Shown: in pieces, positions 1-8,950 of the stretch
Layout: the number at the start of each line of letters is the position of its first letter
Numbering within the stretch: position 1 is the stretch's first letter
Assembly: GCF_947487515.1 (NCBI RefSeq)
Contig: NZ_CANKWO010000003.1
Location: 1-64,000, forward strand
DNA: 64,000 nt
Source of the DNA: an uncultured Litoreibacter sp.
Lineage (GTDB): Bacteria > Pseudomonadota > Alphaproteobacteria > Rhodobacterales > Rhodobacteraceae
Reading direction: 5' to 3'
The notes under the pieces: generated by a model
Database searches by the model: none
Seen by the model: only the letters and a program-made list of their open reading frames with translations
Told to the model about the DNA's origin: nothing
Program-made: the position numbers and the translations under genes

Positions 1-444
1 TCCTCCGGCATCGGTTACGCGATTGGTTTCAAATACGCTTTGGACCTGTCCGGCACGACTGTTAACTTCGGTCTTGGCTACCAAAAAGCTGCTGACGCAG
101 TTGGCGTTGCAGCCGATGCAAAAGCAACTGGTGTTTCCGTATCTGCGACACTCGCAAACGGCCTGTCCGCTGGCGTAACTTACACAGACATGAAAAACAC
201 TGGTACAGTAGACAAGCACTACTCCATCGGTCTGGGCTACACTACTGGCGCGATCTCCGTACACGCCAACTACGGTAAGTTCTCCTCCACAGTAGCTGGC
301 GGCGACGCAAAAGGCTTCGGTCTTGCAGCAGCTTACGACCTTGGCGGCGGTGCAGTTGTGCACATGGGCTACGGTGCCGGCGAAGCTTCTGCTGCTGCTC
401 CGACAGCTAAATCCTTTTCTTTGGGTCTTGGCCTGAGCTTCTAA
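1..444 (+). CDS. Outer membrane porin, C-terminal part (5' end outside window)
   Basis: The frame is open from base 1 to the stop at 442-444, so these 147 residues are the C-terminal part of a longer protein. They alternate polar and hydrophobic residues in short strands (VSVSATLANGLSAGVTYTDM, HMGYG, SFSLGLGLSF) and end in phenylalanine, the typical C-terminal signal for beta-barrel insertion by BamA. Composition (Gly, Ala, Tyr, Ser rich, no Cys) fits the trimeric general porins of Rhodobacteraceae, which pass small hydrophilic solutes across the outer membrane. A strong terminator follows directly. The exact porin subtype cannot be told without the N-terminus. Confidence 0.85.
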   Translation, partial: SSGIGYAIGFKYALDLSGTTVNFGLGYQKAADAVGVAADAKATGVSVSATLANGLSAGVTYTDMKNTGTVDKHYSIGLGYTTGAISVHANYGKFSSTVAGGDAKGFGLAAAYDLGGGAVVHMGYGAGEASAAAPTAKSFSLGLGLSF

Positions 445-470
445 GCTCTACCACCCTTACGAATTTGAGA

Positions 471-499
471 GAGCGGGCTTCGGCCCGCTCTTTTCTTTT
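471..499 (+). terminator. Rho-independent terminator after the porin gene
   Basis: GAGCGGGC-TTCG-GCCCGCTC forms a perfect 8-bp stem with a UUCG tetraloop, followed by TTTTCTTTT. It lies 27 bases after the porin stop codon and separates it from the next gene. Confidence 0.92.
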
Positions 500-547
500 G
501 TGCGGGTCTATGTTCGATAGAGGGCAAGAAATTTTCCGGAGCCTCCA

Positions 548-1207
548 ATGCCGCTTGCAGACATTCAGAACCGTATAGCAGCCGAAACACTACGCTCAGG
601 GCGCCCTGAACACAGTACTCGGTTGATCGCTGTGTCAAAGGTGCAGCCCAACGAGCGTGTGGAGGAAGTTCTTAAGCAAGGGCATCGCGTCTTCGGCGAA
701 AACCGCGTGCAAGAGGCTGCGGCCAAATGGCCAGACTTTCGGAAAGCATACGACGAAGTTGAGTTGCACCTGCTTGGTCCTTTGCAAACCAACAAATTGC
801 GCCAAGCGATGGAGCTGTTCGACTACGTTCATACCCTCGACAGAATGAAGCTGGCAAAGCGCTTTGCAGTTCTAAAAGAGGAGCTGGGCCACTGCCCGAA
901 ACTGTTTATTCAGGTGAATACTGGAAATGAGCCCCAGAAAGCCGGAATATCAATTGAGGATACAAGTACCTTCGTCGCCGACTGCCGTGCTTTGTCATTG
1001 CCCGTCATCGGCCTGATGTGCATCCCGCCAGTAGAAGACGATCCGGAACAACATTTCGCCATGCTGCGTGACTTGGCCAAGGACAACGATCTACCAGAGC
1101 TCAGCATGGGCATGAGTAGCGACTTTGAGCTGGCCATTGCCCAAGGGGCCACCTTCGTGCGTGTGGGCTCGGCGATCTTTGGCGACCGCGTTCCGCTTAA
1201 GGCCTAA
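548..1207 (+). CDS. yggS: YggS-type pyridoxal phosphate homeostasis protein
   Basis: A 219-residue single-domain PLP-binding protein of the YggS/PROSC family, which buffers free pyridoxal 5'-phosphate in the cytoplasm and has no known catalytic activity. The PLP lysine is Lys31 in LIAVSKVQP; the family motifs FGENRVQE (about residues 50-57) and GMSSDFELAI (188-197), which holds the phosphate, are intact, and the length is normal. GGAG lies 7 bases before the ATG. The 3' end overlaps the convergent transpeptidase gene by 11 bases. Confidence 0.93.
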   Translation: MPLADIQNRIAAETLRSGRPEHSTRLIAVSKVQPNERVEEVLKQGHRVFGENRVQEAAAKWPDFRKAYDEVELHLLGPLQTNKLRQAMELFDYVHTLDRMKLAKRFAVLKEELGHCPKLFIQVNTGNEPQKAGISIEDTSTFVADCRALSLPVIGLMCIPPVEDDPEQHFAMLRDLAKDNDLPELSMGMSSDFELAIAQGATFVRVGSAIFGDRVPLKA

Positions 1208-1694
1208 CTATAACGCCTGTGCCGATTTGCGCATGCTGGGCAATCCATAGAAGATTTTCAGCGGAAAACGCGACGCATCCTTCTGTGGGATGGCGGGGCT
1301 TTCGCCAGCGGTGGATGAAAATGGCCGACCCTTTCCCTGCAGTGGCAACCGGATAGTTCCAGTCCGTGAGCAATACGATATCATACAAAGGATCGGCGCG
1401 TCGCAAGGCCTCATGGCTATGTGCGTAGGGCGCGCGCACCATTTGGTTGTAAGCAGCGTCGCCTGAGGCATCGGACCACAAATCAGCAGGCCCAATAGGA
1501 ACCGCCCAATCGCAGGGGCGTGAAATTCGGTCGGGCCGATAAAGCACACCTACTATGCGGTGAATGCCAACGGGTGTAGCGCCGTCGCCTTCGCATTTGT
1601 CGTCAGTGATGCCACCTTTGCCGATGCTGCAAGGAAAATCCCTGCCCATGAACCGCGTCCCCCAACGCGTGACGACCAGATCTTTGGTGCTCAC
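1197..1694 (-). CDS. L,D-transpeptidase (YkuD) family protein
   Basis: A 165-residue YkuD-domain protein. The catalytic signature is visible near the C-terminus as [19 protein letters not shown], with His128 and the nucleophile Cys140 (the family pattern ends in S/T-x-G-C). Such enzymes make 3-3 cross-links in peptidoglycan or attach proteins to it. There is no clear signal peptide, and the compact form without substrate-binding modules is common in alphaproteobacteria. It starts with GTG and overlaps the end of ribA by four bases (GTGA), so the two are probably translationally coupled. Its tail overlaps yggS by 11 bases. Confidence 0.85.
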   Translation of the reverse strand: MSTKDLVVTRWGTRFMGRDFPCSIGKGGITDDKCEGDGATPVGIHRIVGVLYRPDRISRPCDWAVPIGPADLWSDASGDAAYNQMVRAPYAHSHEALRRADPLYDIVLLTDWNYPVATAGKGSAIFIHRWRKPRHPTEGCVAFSAENLLWIAQHAQIGTGVIVRP

Positions 1695-2770
1695 AGCAGG
1701 TGACCTGATTTCGTGGCCTTGGTCGCAAGGTAGTTTGTGTTGAAGCGTGTTTCGCCAACTTTCAGCGGAACCCGTTCGGTAACCTCCAATCCGTTGGCTT
1801 CCAGCATCGCTATCTTCGCAGGATTGTTGGTGAGCAGGCGAATTTGGGTAAAGCCCATGGACTTCAGAATGGAAGCGCCAATGCGAAAGTCACGTTCATC
1901 ATCTTCAAACCCGAGGCGGTGATTGGCCTCTACTGTGTCGAACCCTTGATCCTGAAGGGAGTAGGCCCGCATCTTGTTCGCCAACCCGATGCCGCGCCCC
2001 TCTTGGTTCAGGTAAAGTAAAACGCCTTCGCCTGCAGCACCCATCTGGGTCAAGGCACCGCGAAGTTGCGGCCCGCAATCGCATTTGAGAGACCCAAGAA
2101 CATCACCCGTAAAGCATGCTGAATGCAGCCGAGTTAAAAGGGGCTCGGATCGGGAGGGTTGGCCGATTTCGATGGCGTAATGTTCTTCTCCGCCGTCTTC
2201 TGGCCGGAAAACATGCAGACGCCCGGCTTCATTGACCTCTAGCGGCAGTCGAGCGTTCACCAACGGAAACTGCGGGCTGGAGACATTTGAGACCCGCGCC
2301 AAGGCCTCAACCCCCAAAATGGTCAGGTAATGTTGCCTTGCATAGTCATGGGGGGCCTCTAGATCCCCAAGAACAACGGCGGGTAAAAGCTGGGCATCTT
2401 TGGCAAGCTGGATGGCAAGCCGTGCGGTCTCGGCAGACCCGTCTCGAATAGTCCTCAACGGGCCTTTCATGGGGGCGTTTAGGTCGTCAGAGGGGTTGGC
2501 GATCGAGCCAATCCAATTCACAGAGGCGTCCTTGGGCACCACGATTCGCGCGACGTCTGTGTCATAAGCAGTTGCTTTTAGCGTTTTCGCGCGCCAGTCG
2601 GTTATCGCCAAAACCAGTTCCATGTCCGCAGTTTGCAATGCCTCTAGACGCGTCTCACCAAGAGTTTCTGCGGCCAGCACAAGGGAAGAGCCTATTATTA
2701 CAGGTACCCCCATGCGCAGGTCAGCGCGCGCGCGTGCGGCCAGTTCAATTGTGTCAGGGGCTAGGGTCAT
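1691..2770 (-). CDS. ribA: GTP cyclohydrolase II
   Basis: A 359-residue protein that opens the riboflavin pathway by converting GTP to 2,5-diamino-6-ribosylamino-4-pyrimidinone 5'-phosphate, formate and pyrophosphate. The zinc ligands are Cys219, Cys230 and Cys232 in [18 protein letters not shown], followed by [12 protein letters not shown] (253-264). The catalytic domain fills residues 170-359; the N-terminal 165 residues look like a degenerate DHBP-synthase-type or lineage-specific domain, usual for Rhodobacterales RibA. A longer frame reaches 2926, but the ATG at 2770 is chosen because the upstream residues look non-coding and GAGAG precedes this start. No FMN riboswitch is evident in the short upstream region. 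Confidence 0.93.
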   Translation of the reverse strand: MTLAPDTIELAARARADLRMGVPVIIGSSLVLAAETLGETRLEALQTADMELVLAITDWRAKTLKATAYDTDVARIVVPKDASVNWIGSIANPSDDLNAPMKGPLRTIRDGSAETARLAIQLAKDAQLLPAVVLGDLEAPHDYARQHYLTILGVEALARVSNVSSPQFPLVNARLPLEVNEAGRLHVFRPEDGGEEHYAIEIGQPSRSEPLLTRLHSACFTGDVLGSLKCDCGPQLRGALTQMGAAGEGVLLYLNQEGRGIGLANKMRAYSLQDQGFDTVEANHRLGFEDDERDFRIGASILKSMGFTQIRLLTNNPAKIAMLEANGLEVTERVPLKVGETRFNTNYLATKATKSGHLL

Positions 2771-2932
2771 ACTCTCGATCTTGTAACAAAGTTGGTGCAG
2801 TTTTACGCCATAAGAAGGAAAGTTGAAACAAAACACCCTAATTGTGACACGAGGCTGTGAATAACGGGGCCGTGAGTTGTTTCTGCCCCCGCCAACCCAC
2901 ATCTTGGTATCAACAAGAGAGGACATTGACCC

Positions 2933-3619
2933 ATGAGTACGTTGAAGAAAATTCTGCTAGTCGACGATGATGAGGACCTTCGCGAAGCCTTGGCCGAGCA
3001 GTTGGTGATGACAGAAGATTTCGACGTGTTCGAGGCCGCCAATGGCGCTGACGCGATGGTGAAGGCCAAAGAAGCGATCTACGACCTTGTCGTACTGGAT
3101 GTCGGTTTGCCGGACACGGATGGCCGCGAATTGTGCCGTCTCATGCGCAAACAAGGCGTGAAATGCCCTGTTTTGATGCTTACCGGCCACGACAGCGATG
3201 CAGACACCATTTTGGGCCTTGATGCCGGCGCAAACGACTACGTCTCCAAGCCCTTTAAGTTCCCTGTGCTTCTGGCCCGCATTCGGGCTCAGCTGCGCCA
3301 GCACGAGCAATCTGAGGATGCCGTGTTCCAGCTTGGACCATATACCTTCAAGCCCGCGATGAAGATGTTGATCACCGAAGATGAAAAGAAGATCCGTCTG
3401 ACCGAAAAAGAGACGAATATTCTGAAATTCCTGTACCGTTCTACCGATGGGGTGGTGGCACGCGATGTTCTGCTTCACGAGGTCTGGGGATATAACGCCG
3501 GTGTCACCACGCATACGCTGGAGACGCATATTTACCGACTTCGCCAGAAAATAGAACCAGATCCGTCAAATGCCCGCCTTCTTGTGACCGAATCTGGTGG
3601 GTATAAGCTCAACTCATAG
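2933..3619 (+). CDS. cenR: CenR-like OmpR-family response regulator
   Basis: A 228-residue two-component regulator: receiver domain (1-120) with acidic pocket Asp11-Asp13, phospho-acceptor Asp56 (VVLDVGLPD), Thr84 and Lys106, then an OmpR-type winged helix (about 135-228, ending in [14 protein letters not shown]). The sequence resembles CenR, the cell-envelope regulator that is essential in Caulobacter and Rhodobacter. No histidine kinase is adjacent, which is normal for CenR. AGAGGA precedes the ATG and a strong terminator follows, so it is monocistronic. The CenR assignment is from recalled similarity; the response-regulator call is certain. Confidence 0.88.
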   Translation: MSTLKKILLVDDDEDLREALAEQLVMTEDFDVFEAANGADAMVKAKEAIYDLVVLDVGLPDTDGRELCRLMRKQGVKCPVLMLTGHDSDADTILGLDAGANDYVSKPFKFPVLLARIRAQLRQHEQSEDAVFQLGPYTFKPAMKMLITEDEKKIRLTEKETNILKFLYRSTDGVVARDVLLHEVWGYNAGVTTHTLETHIYRLRQKIEPDPSNARLLVTESGGYKLNS

Positions 3620-3686
3620 AGTTTAAGTCTATCAAGTTCCCCTGATCGCAACGGGGTTATGTTGCGGTAATCTCCCTGTTGAACTG

Positions 3687-3714
3687 GCCCGGGTTAATAC
3701 CCGGGCATTTTTTT
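3687..3714 (+). terminator. Rho-independent terminator after cenR
   Basis: GCCCGGGT-TAAT-ACCCGGGC is a perfect 8-bp stem followed by A and seven T. It ends just before the stop codon of the convergent MFS gene. Confidence 0.92.
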
Positions 3715-3715
3715 G

Positions 3716-4969
3716 TCAGGCGTCGGGAAGCTTCAAGCGAAGTGTTCCGTAGACGGCCAAGCCTGCGCAAACCACTGCTCCGAAAACATAGGGGGCGCGC
3801 AACGCAACCTCGCGGCCAATGCTGCCCTCCAAACTGGCAACAAGAAACCCCGCGAACATCGCGCCAAGCGGGATCGTGCCCCACCCAAAGAAGCGGTAGA
3901 TGGAGTTCACCCGCCCCAAAACGGCATCAGGGATAAGGCGTTGACGCAACGAAACCGTCACCACATTCCATGTCATCCCGCCCGCCATCTCCAGAAATAA
4001 TGCGCTTCCGGCAATCCAAGGGTTGGACGTTATTGCCAAGATCACAAATGGCACGGGAAGCACCAACAGCGCCCCAAGAACACAGGCCTGTGCCCCAAAT
4101 CTTGCGACCAGCTTTGGGGCAATTAATCCGCCACATACCCCGCCAGCTGCACCGGCAGTAAGCAGGAAGCCGTGGCCAGCGGCTTCCAACTCCATGGCCT
4201 CTTGCGACAATAACACAAGCATCGTGGCGCTCATCATGGTCACGAAATTCAACACCCCAAGCATCAACGCCAGTCGTAAAATCAAAGGTTGCCCGCGCAT
4301 CCAGTCAATGCCCTCTTTCATCTGGCGCCAAAAGCCTGTCGTTTGCTGGATGTGAACGCGAGGTAGAAGCGTGATTTGCCAAATCAGGAAGGCCGCAACA
4401 CCAAAGGTGGCGGCATCTACCAAAAACGGCGCAGGAACGGCCAATGCAATCAACAGCCCCGCAAGAGGTGGCCCGATGAACTGCCCCATAATCTGCTCGA
4501 CACTCCAAAGCTGCCCATTCGCGCGTTCCAGATCACGTTTGTCTACAACGCTGGGCAATGCCGTTTGCGCTGCGTTATCCCGAACCACTTCGGCGCTTCC
4601 GAGCAAAAAGCCCGCTGCACATAGGCCGATGATCAAGGGCAGCGCGCCTGAAGCGGCCTCTGGCAAGGGCATGGGTGGGGCGGACAGGATCAGACCGACA
4701 ACACCCAGTGTCAAAATCATTCGTAAGATGTCCGCTGCGACCATGAGGCGTTGGCGGTCCATTCGGTCGGTGATTACGCCTGCGGGAAGGGAAAACAGCA
4801 GCCACGGCAGCCTCGTTGCGGCAGCGACCGCGGCGATCAATAGCGGGTCACGGGTTATCAGTGAGGCAAGCCACGGGAACGCCAACGCCGAGATGCCATC
4901 CCCCAAATTTGAAACAGCCGTTGCGGAAAACAGCAGTCGGAAGTTTCGATTGGCAGCAAATAGCGACAT
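3716..4969 (-). CDS. MFS transporter (EntS/MFS_3 type exporter)
   Basis: A 417-residue inner membrane protein with about 12 hydrophobic segments. The loop between helices 2 and 3 reads AGVITDRMDRQRLM, a version of the MFS motif G-x-x-x-D-R-x-x-R-R, and the start (NRNFRLLFSATAVSNLGDGISALAFPW) is typical of MFS_3 drug or siderophore exporters such as EntS. Substrate unknown. It is transcribed alone, convergent to cenR and divergent from the exonuclease III gene. Confidence 0.88.
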   Translation of the reverse strand: MSLFAANRNFRLLFSATAVSNLGDGISALAFPWLASLITRDPLLIAAVAAATRLPWLLFSLPAGVITDRMDRQRLMVAADILRMILTLGVVGLILSAPPMPLPEAASGALPLIIGLCAAGFLLGSAEVVRDNAAQTALPSVVDKRDLERANGQLWSVEQIMGQFIGPPLAGLLIALAVPAPFLVDAATFGVAAFLIWQITLLPRVHIQQTTGFWRQMKEGIDWMRGQPLILRLALMLGVLNFVTMMSATMLVLLSQEAMELEAAGHGFLLTAGAAGGVCGGLIAPKLVARFGAQACVLGALLVLPVPFVILAITSNPWIAGSALFLEMAGGMTWNVVTVSLRQRLIPDAVLGRVNSIYRFFGWGTIPLGAMFAGFLVASLEGSIGREVALRAPYVFGAVVCAGLAVYGTLRLKLPDA

Positions 4970-5039
4970 CTGGTGTTTCCCTGTGGTGCTGGGCCGAACC
5001 TCGGACTAATCTTGCGCCAAGTCAATCCGGAGAAGCACA

Positions 5040-5828
5040 ATGTCTTTCACTCTCGCCACTTGGAATATCAACTCCGTTCGTTTGCGCGAGGAGCTGGTAT
5101 TAAAGCTGCTTCGCGAAGAAGCGCCGGATGTGTTGTGCCTTCAAGAATGCAAAAGCCCCGTTGATAAGATCCCGCTCGAGGGGTTTCACGATCTTGGCTA
5201 CACCCACATCGTGGCGAATGGCCAAAAGGGCTACAATGGTGTCGCGATCATCTCGCGTCTGCCCATGGTAGAGGCCGGCAAGCACGACTATGCCTCTTTG
5301 GGGCATGCACGTCATATTGCGGGGCGGTTGGACAATGGGGTGACCATCCACAATCACTACATCCCCGCGGGCGGGGATGTGCCCGATCGTGAAGTGAACG
5401 AAAAATTCGGCAACAAGCTGGATTACCTGACCGAGCTGCGCGACGAGTTCCATGCCAAGAAACCCCAAAAATCCATTCTCGTGGGGGACCTAAACATCGC
5501 CCCTCGCGAAGATGACGTGTGGTCTCATAAGAAGCTACTCAAGGTCGTCAGCCATACACCCATCGAGGTTGAACATTTCAACGAGGTGATGGACGCAGGC
5601 GATTGGGCGGATGTGACCCGCAATGATATTCCCGAAGGTCTGCTGTATTCATGGTGGTCCTACCGCGCCAAGGATTGGGATGCGGCGGACAAGGGGCGTC
5701 GATTGGATCACGTTTGGGCGACGTCGGATATCGCGAAGGCGGGTCACTCTTCGCGCGTGGTGCGTCATGCGCGCGGGTGGGAAAAACCCTCGGACCACGC
5801 GCCGGTCTTTGCGACATTTGATCTTTGA
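5040..5828 (+). CDS. xth: Exodeoxyribonuclease III
   Basis: A 262-residue Mg-dependent endonuclease/exonuclease/phosphatase-fold enzyme that cuts DNA at abasic sites and removes 3' blocking groups. Family motifs are present: TWNINSVR at the N-terminus, LCLQECK with the metal-binding Glu, VGDLNIAP, RRLDHVWA and the C-terminal SDHAPVFATF with the catalytic Asp-His pair. Length matches E. coli Xth. CGGAGAAGC provides the ribosome binding site. It precedes the thioredoxin-TPR gene by 54 bases and may be transcribed with it. Confidence 0.94.
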   Translation: MSFTLATWNINSVRLREELVLKLLREEAPDVLCLQECKSPVDKIPLEGFHDLGYTHIVANGQKGYNGVAIISRLPMVEAGKHDYASLGHARHIAGRLDNGVTIHNHYIPAGGDVPDREVNEKFGNKLDYLTELRDEFHAKKPQKSILVGDLNIAPREDDVWSHKKLLKVVSHTPIEVEHFNEVMDAGDWADVTRNDIPEGLLYSWWSYRAKDWDAADKGRRLDHVWATSDIAKAGHSSRVVRHARGWEKPSDHAPVFATFDL

Positions 5829-5882
5829 TCAAAGAGCCCACATATACAGAGACAACCAAGCCCTAATACCAAGGACAACAGC

Positions 5883-6800
5883 ATGCTTGAAATGAATGTA
5901 GGCGGCATCCCCGCAGGTGGTAACGACCTGATAAAAGATACCTCCGAGGCGACTTTCATGGTCGATGTGATCGAGGCGAGCCATGAGGTTCCTGTGATTG
6001 TCGACTTCTGGGCGCCGTGGTGCGGCCCGTGCAAAACCCTTGGGCCAGCTTTGGAGGCTGGGGTGATGGAGGCCAAAGGCGCTGTGAAAATGGTGAAGGT
6101 CGATGTTGATCAGAACCAGCAGATCGCAGGTCAGTTGCAAATCCAGTCTATCCCGACGGTCTATGCATTCTATAAAGGCAAGCCGATTGACGCCTTCCAA
6201 GGTGCGCTTCCTGCCAGCGAAATCAAGGGCTTCATCGATAAACTGATAGCCGAGTCCGGCGGTGAGGTAGACGAAGGTTTGGGCGATGCGATCGCCGCCG
6301 CAGAGTCCATGCTGGAGGAAGGGGAAGCCGAAGACGCTTTGCAAACCTTCGAGGCAATATTGGGCGAAGAGCAAAACAACCCCGCCGCCTATGCAGGGCT
6401 CATGCGGTCTCACCTTGCGCTTGAGCAGCTTGAACAGGTCTCGGAGCTGTTGGCCAAAGCACCAGAAGAATTGAACGGTTTACCCGAAATCGAGGCCGTG
6501 CGCGCGCAATTGGAGCTGTTGTTGCAGGCCGCTGACACAGGGCCGGCCGCCGAACTGCAAGCTGCGGTAGATGCGAACCCTGACGACCATCAGGCGCGTT
6601 TGGATCTGGCGGTTGCATTGCACGCATCCGGTGACGCCAAAGGAGCGGTTGATCAGCTATTGGAACTCTTCCGTCGCGACCGTGAATGGAACGATGGCGC
6701 TGCTAAAACGCAGTTGTTCACCGTATTTGATGCGTTGAAGCCGGAAGACCCAATCGTATTGAACGGGCGCCGCAAACTGTCGTCGATGATCTTCCTTTAG
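5883..6800 (+). CDS. cnoX: Thioredoxin-TPR co-chaperone (CnoX/YbbN-like) with intact CGPC
   Basis: A 305-residue cytoplasmic protein: thioredoxin domain (about 20-125) with Trp46-Cys47-Gly48-Pro49-Cys50 and cis-Pro in IPTVYAF, then a TPR-rich helical half (about 135-305, e.g. EAEDALQTFEAIL and HASGDAKGAVDQLLELF). This is the architecture of YbbN/CnoX, which protects chaperone clients from oxidation. Unlike E. coli CnoX, the active site keeps both cysteines, so it may also be a working oxidoreductase. It heads a compact operon with the Lon-N and Trm112 genes. Confidence 0.88.
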   Translation: MLEMNVGGIPAGGNDLIKDTSEATFMVDVIEASHEVPVIVDFWAPWCGPCKTLGPALEAGVMEAKGAVKMVKVDVDQNQQIAGQLQIQSIPTVYAFYKGKPIDAFQGALPASEIKGFIDKLIAESGGEVDEGLGDAIAAAESMLEEGEAEDALQTFEAILGEEQNNPAAYAGLMRSHLALEQLEQVSELLAKAPEELNGLPEIEAVRAQLELLLQAADTGPAAELQAAVDANPDDHQARLDLAVALHASGDAKGAVDQLLELFRRDREWNDGAAKTQLFTVFDALKPEDPIVLNGRRKLSSMIFL

Positions 6801-6821
6801 GAAACTGCTCGGGAGGGTATC

Positions 6822-7469
6822 ATGCTTATGATAAGTCATTCTGATCTACCCGAGACGATCCCAATATTTCCCTTGTCCGGTGCTATGTTGTTGCCTCGGG
6901 CAAGGATGCCGCTTCAGCTTTTCGAGCCGCGCTATCTTCAGATGTTTGAAGATGTGCTCAAGACCCCTCAGCGTTTGATCGGGATGGTGCAGCCCTATGG
7001 CGATTCCGAAGGAGGGGAACAGCTCCACACGATTGGCTGCGTCGGGCGGGTCACCCAGTTTTCCGAAACCGAGGATGGGCGCTATATGATCACATTGAAT
7101 GGCGTATCCAGATATCGAATTTCTGACGAGATTTCCGGATTTCATCCGTATCGCAAAGCAAAGATCAGCTGGGACGGTTTCGAGCGCGACATCGGGGTGC
7201 CTGAAAAGGACCCCGCGTTCGACCGGCCAAAATTCATGGTGGAGTTGAAGAAATTCTTCGACGCGAATGATCTGAAAACCGATTGGGACGGGCTAAAGGA
7301 CGCGGAAACCGAGATGTTGATCAACTCTCTTTCGATGTTGTGCCCGTTTGAGCCGGAAGAGAAACAAGCGTTGTTGGAAGCCCCGACGCTGCCTGAACGA
7401 CGCGAAACACTTGTCACGTTAATCGAGTTTGCCCTACGAGGCGGCTCCGCCGAAGAGGTGATCCAATGA
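6822..7469 (+). CDS. Lon N-terminal (substrate-binding) domain protein
   Basis: A 215-residue protein consisting only of a Lon N-domain, beginning [30 protein letters not shown], which is characteristic of the family. It lacks the AAA+ and protease domains, so it is not a protease; stand-alone members are thought to bind protein, but their role is poorly known. The gene lies 21 bases after the thioredoxin-TPR gene and overlaps the Trm112 gene by four bases (ATGA), so these three are one operon that may serve protein quality control. Confidence 0.87.
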   Translation: MLMISHSDLPETIPIFPLSGAMLLPRARMPLQLFEPRYLQMFEDVLKTPQRLIGMVQPYGDSEGGEQLHTIGCVGRVTQFSETEDGRYMITLNGVSRYRISDEISGFHPYRKAKISWDGFERDIGVPEKDPAFDRPKFMVELKKFFDANDLKTDWDGLKDAETEMLINSLSMLCPFEPEEKQALLEAPTLPERRETLVTLIEFALRGGSAEEVIQ

Positions 7470-7645
7470 CCGATCCAAAATTTGAACGCCACATGTTAGA
7501 GGGCCTCGTGTGTCCGATTAGCCAAGCGACCCTTTCCTATGACGCGGAGCGACAGGAACTGGTGTCAAAAAACGCGAAACTGGCCTTCCCAATTCGTGGC
7601 GGCATTCCGATCATGCTAATCGATGAGGCCCGCAAGCTGGACTAA
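7466..7645 (+). CDS. Trm112-family zinc-ribbon-like small protein
   Basis: A 59-residue protein starting at the ATG that overlaps the Lon-N gene stop. It reads [18 protein letters not shown] near the N-terminus and [18 protein letters not shown] at the C-terminus, the pattern of the bacterial Trm112/UPF0434 family (usually about 60 residues). The canonical CPxC-type knuckle is reduced here to CPIS, with one cysteine. Eukaryotic and archaeal Trm112 activates methyltransferases; the bacterial role is not settled. Its stop codon overlaps that of the convergent ubiH-like gene by four bases (CTAA). Confidence 0.87.
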   Translation: MTDPKFERHMLEGLVCPISQATLSYDAERQELVSKNAKLAFPIRGGIPIMLIDEARKLD

Positions 7646-8868
7646 AGCGCACGTCCTTGCATCAGACGCGGCAAATCGCCGGTGAGACCAGCGGCTTCGC
7701 GAATGAAGTTCCGGCGCAGGGCAGGGAAGGCGTTGACCACCCCCATGCCAATGTCACGCCCCGCTCGCAGCACTGGGTTGTCGTTTGAAAACAAACCGTT
7801 GAAGCTGTTGGTCGCCATCGCCAAAGTCGCCGTATCAAATCTGCGCCACTCCGCATAGCGTGCCAAAACAGCGTCTGTTCCGATGTCTTCGCCGCGTCTG
7901 CGGGCATCGACCAGAACTTGCGCCAAAGCCCCGACATCGCGCAGCCCAAGGTTCAACCCTTGTCCGGCAATCGGGTGCACCCCATGTGCCGCATCGCCCA
8001 CCAGAGCGAGACGTTGGTCGACCAGATGATCTGCCAAAGTCAGGTTCAACGGGTATGAAAAACGCGCGCCCGCCAGATGGATGTTCCCCAAGAAATCACC
8101 GAAAGCGGGGCGCAATGCGTCAATGAACTCGGCATCCCCCATGCCTGAAAGCTCGGCGGCGCGTGCATGGGTTTCGGCCCATACAATAGAGCTGCGATTG
8201 CCGGTCAAAGGCAAGATCGCGAGCGGACCCGCAGGCATGAAGAACTGATGTGCAATCCCGTTGTGGGGCAATTCATGCCCAATCGCAGCGACCACGGCCG
8301 TTTGCCCATAATCCTTAAAACTGCGCGAAATGCCTGCACGTTGTGCAACACCACTGCGGCGACCGTCACTGCCGATGATCAGGCGGCTGCGGACAGATTT
8401 GCCCGATGCTAATGTGACCGAAGCACCAGACAGATCCACAGACTGTGCGACAACCGTGTCGGGGGCGATATGTGTGATCCGGTCATTCGCGGTGATGGCG
8501 CTTAGAAAGGCGCGGCGAAGGTGGCGGTCCTCAACCATAAAGCCCATGGGGCCTTCCTCGATCTCCGCATGGTCAAAGTGCATCCAGAATGGCGACGGCC
8601 CTTCGCCAGCGCGGCCATCGGTAACTTTGATCTCCAACATGGGTTGCGTATTCTGGGCGATGTCGCCCCAAACATTGATGGCATCGAGTAACCGTTTCGA
8701 GGCAAGCGCCAAAGCATAAGATCGCCCGTCAAACCGATCATCTGTCAAAGCATCAACTGCCAAACTGTCAATCAAGGTGACCGAAAACCCACCGCCTGCA
8801 AGGGCGATAGCAAGGGCACAGCCATTCAGGCCGCCGCCAACAATCGCGATGTCGCTGTCAAATTCCAT
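7642..8868 (-). CDS. ubiH: UbiH/UbiF-family FAD-dependent monooxygenase
   Basis: A 408-residue flavoprotein hydroxylase of the UbiH/UbiF/VisC/COQ6 family, acting in ubiquinone ring hydroxylation at the membrane. The N-terminal dinucleotide motif is [17 protein letters not shown], the second FAD motif is [25 protein letters not shown], and the middle DG motif is [10 protein letters not shown]. The frame extends to 9018, but the ATG at 8868 places the Rossmann strand at the N-terminus as in the family, so that start is used. Which ring position it hydroxylates cannot be read from sequence. Confidence 0.85.
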   Translation of the reverse strand: MEFDSDIAIVGGGLNGCALAIALAGGGFSVTLIDSLAVDALTDDRFDGRSYALALASKRLLDAINVWGDIAQNTQPMLEIKVTDGRAGEGPSPFWMHFDHAEIEEGPMGFMVEDRHLRRAFLSAITANDRITHIAPDTVVAQSVDLSGASVTLASGKSVRSRLIIGSDGRRSGVAQRAGISRSFKDYGQTAVVAAIGHELPHNGIAHQFFMPAGPLAILPLTGNRSSIVWAETHARAAELSGMGDAEFIDALRPAFGDFLGNIHLAGARFSYPLNLTLADHLVDQRLALVGDAAHGVHPIAGQGLNLGLRDVGALAQVLVDARRRGEDIGTDAVLARYAEWRRFDTATLAMATNSFNGLFSNDNPVLRAGRDIGMGVVNAFPALRRNFIREAAGLTGDLPRLMQGRAL

Positions 8869-8950
8869 ACAGCTAAATATCTGTGAACTGGTAGCATTGT
8901 CCATGCGTTGTGGTGCCGCTACCTTCGGGCCAAATAAGTGCAAGGAATGA

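Noticed and set aside
2771-2932. Possible FMN riboswitch upstream of ribA
   Set aside because: The 160-base region lacks the conserved multi-stem RFN pattern.
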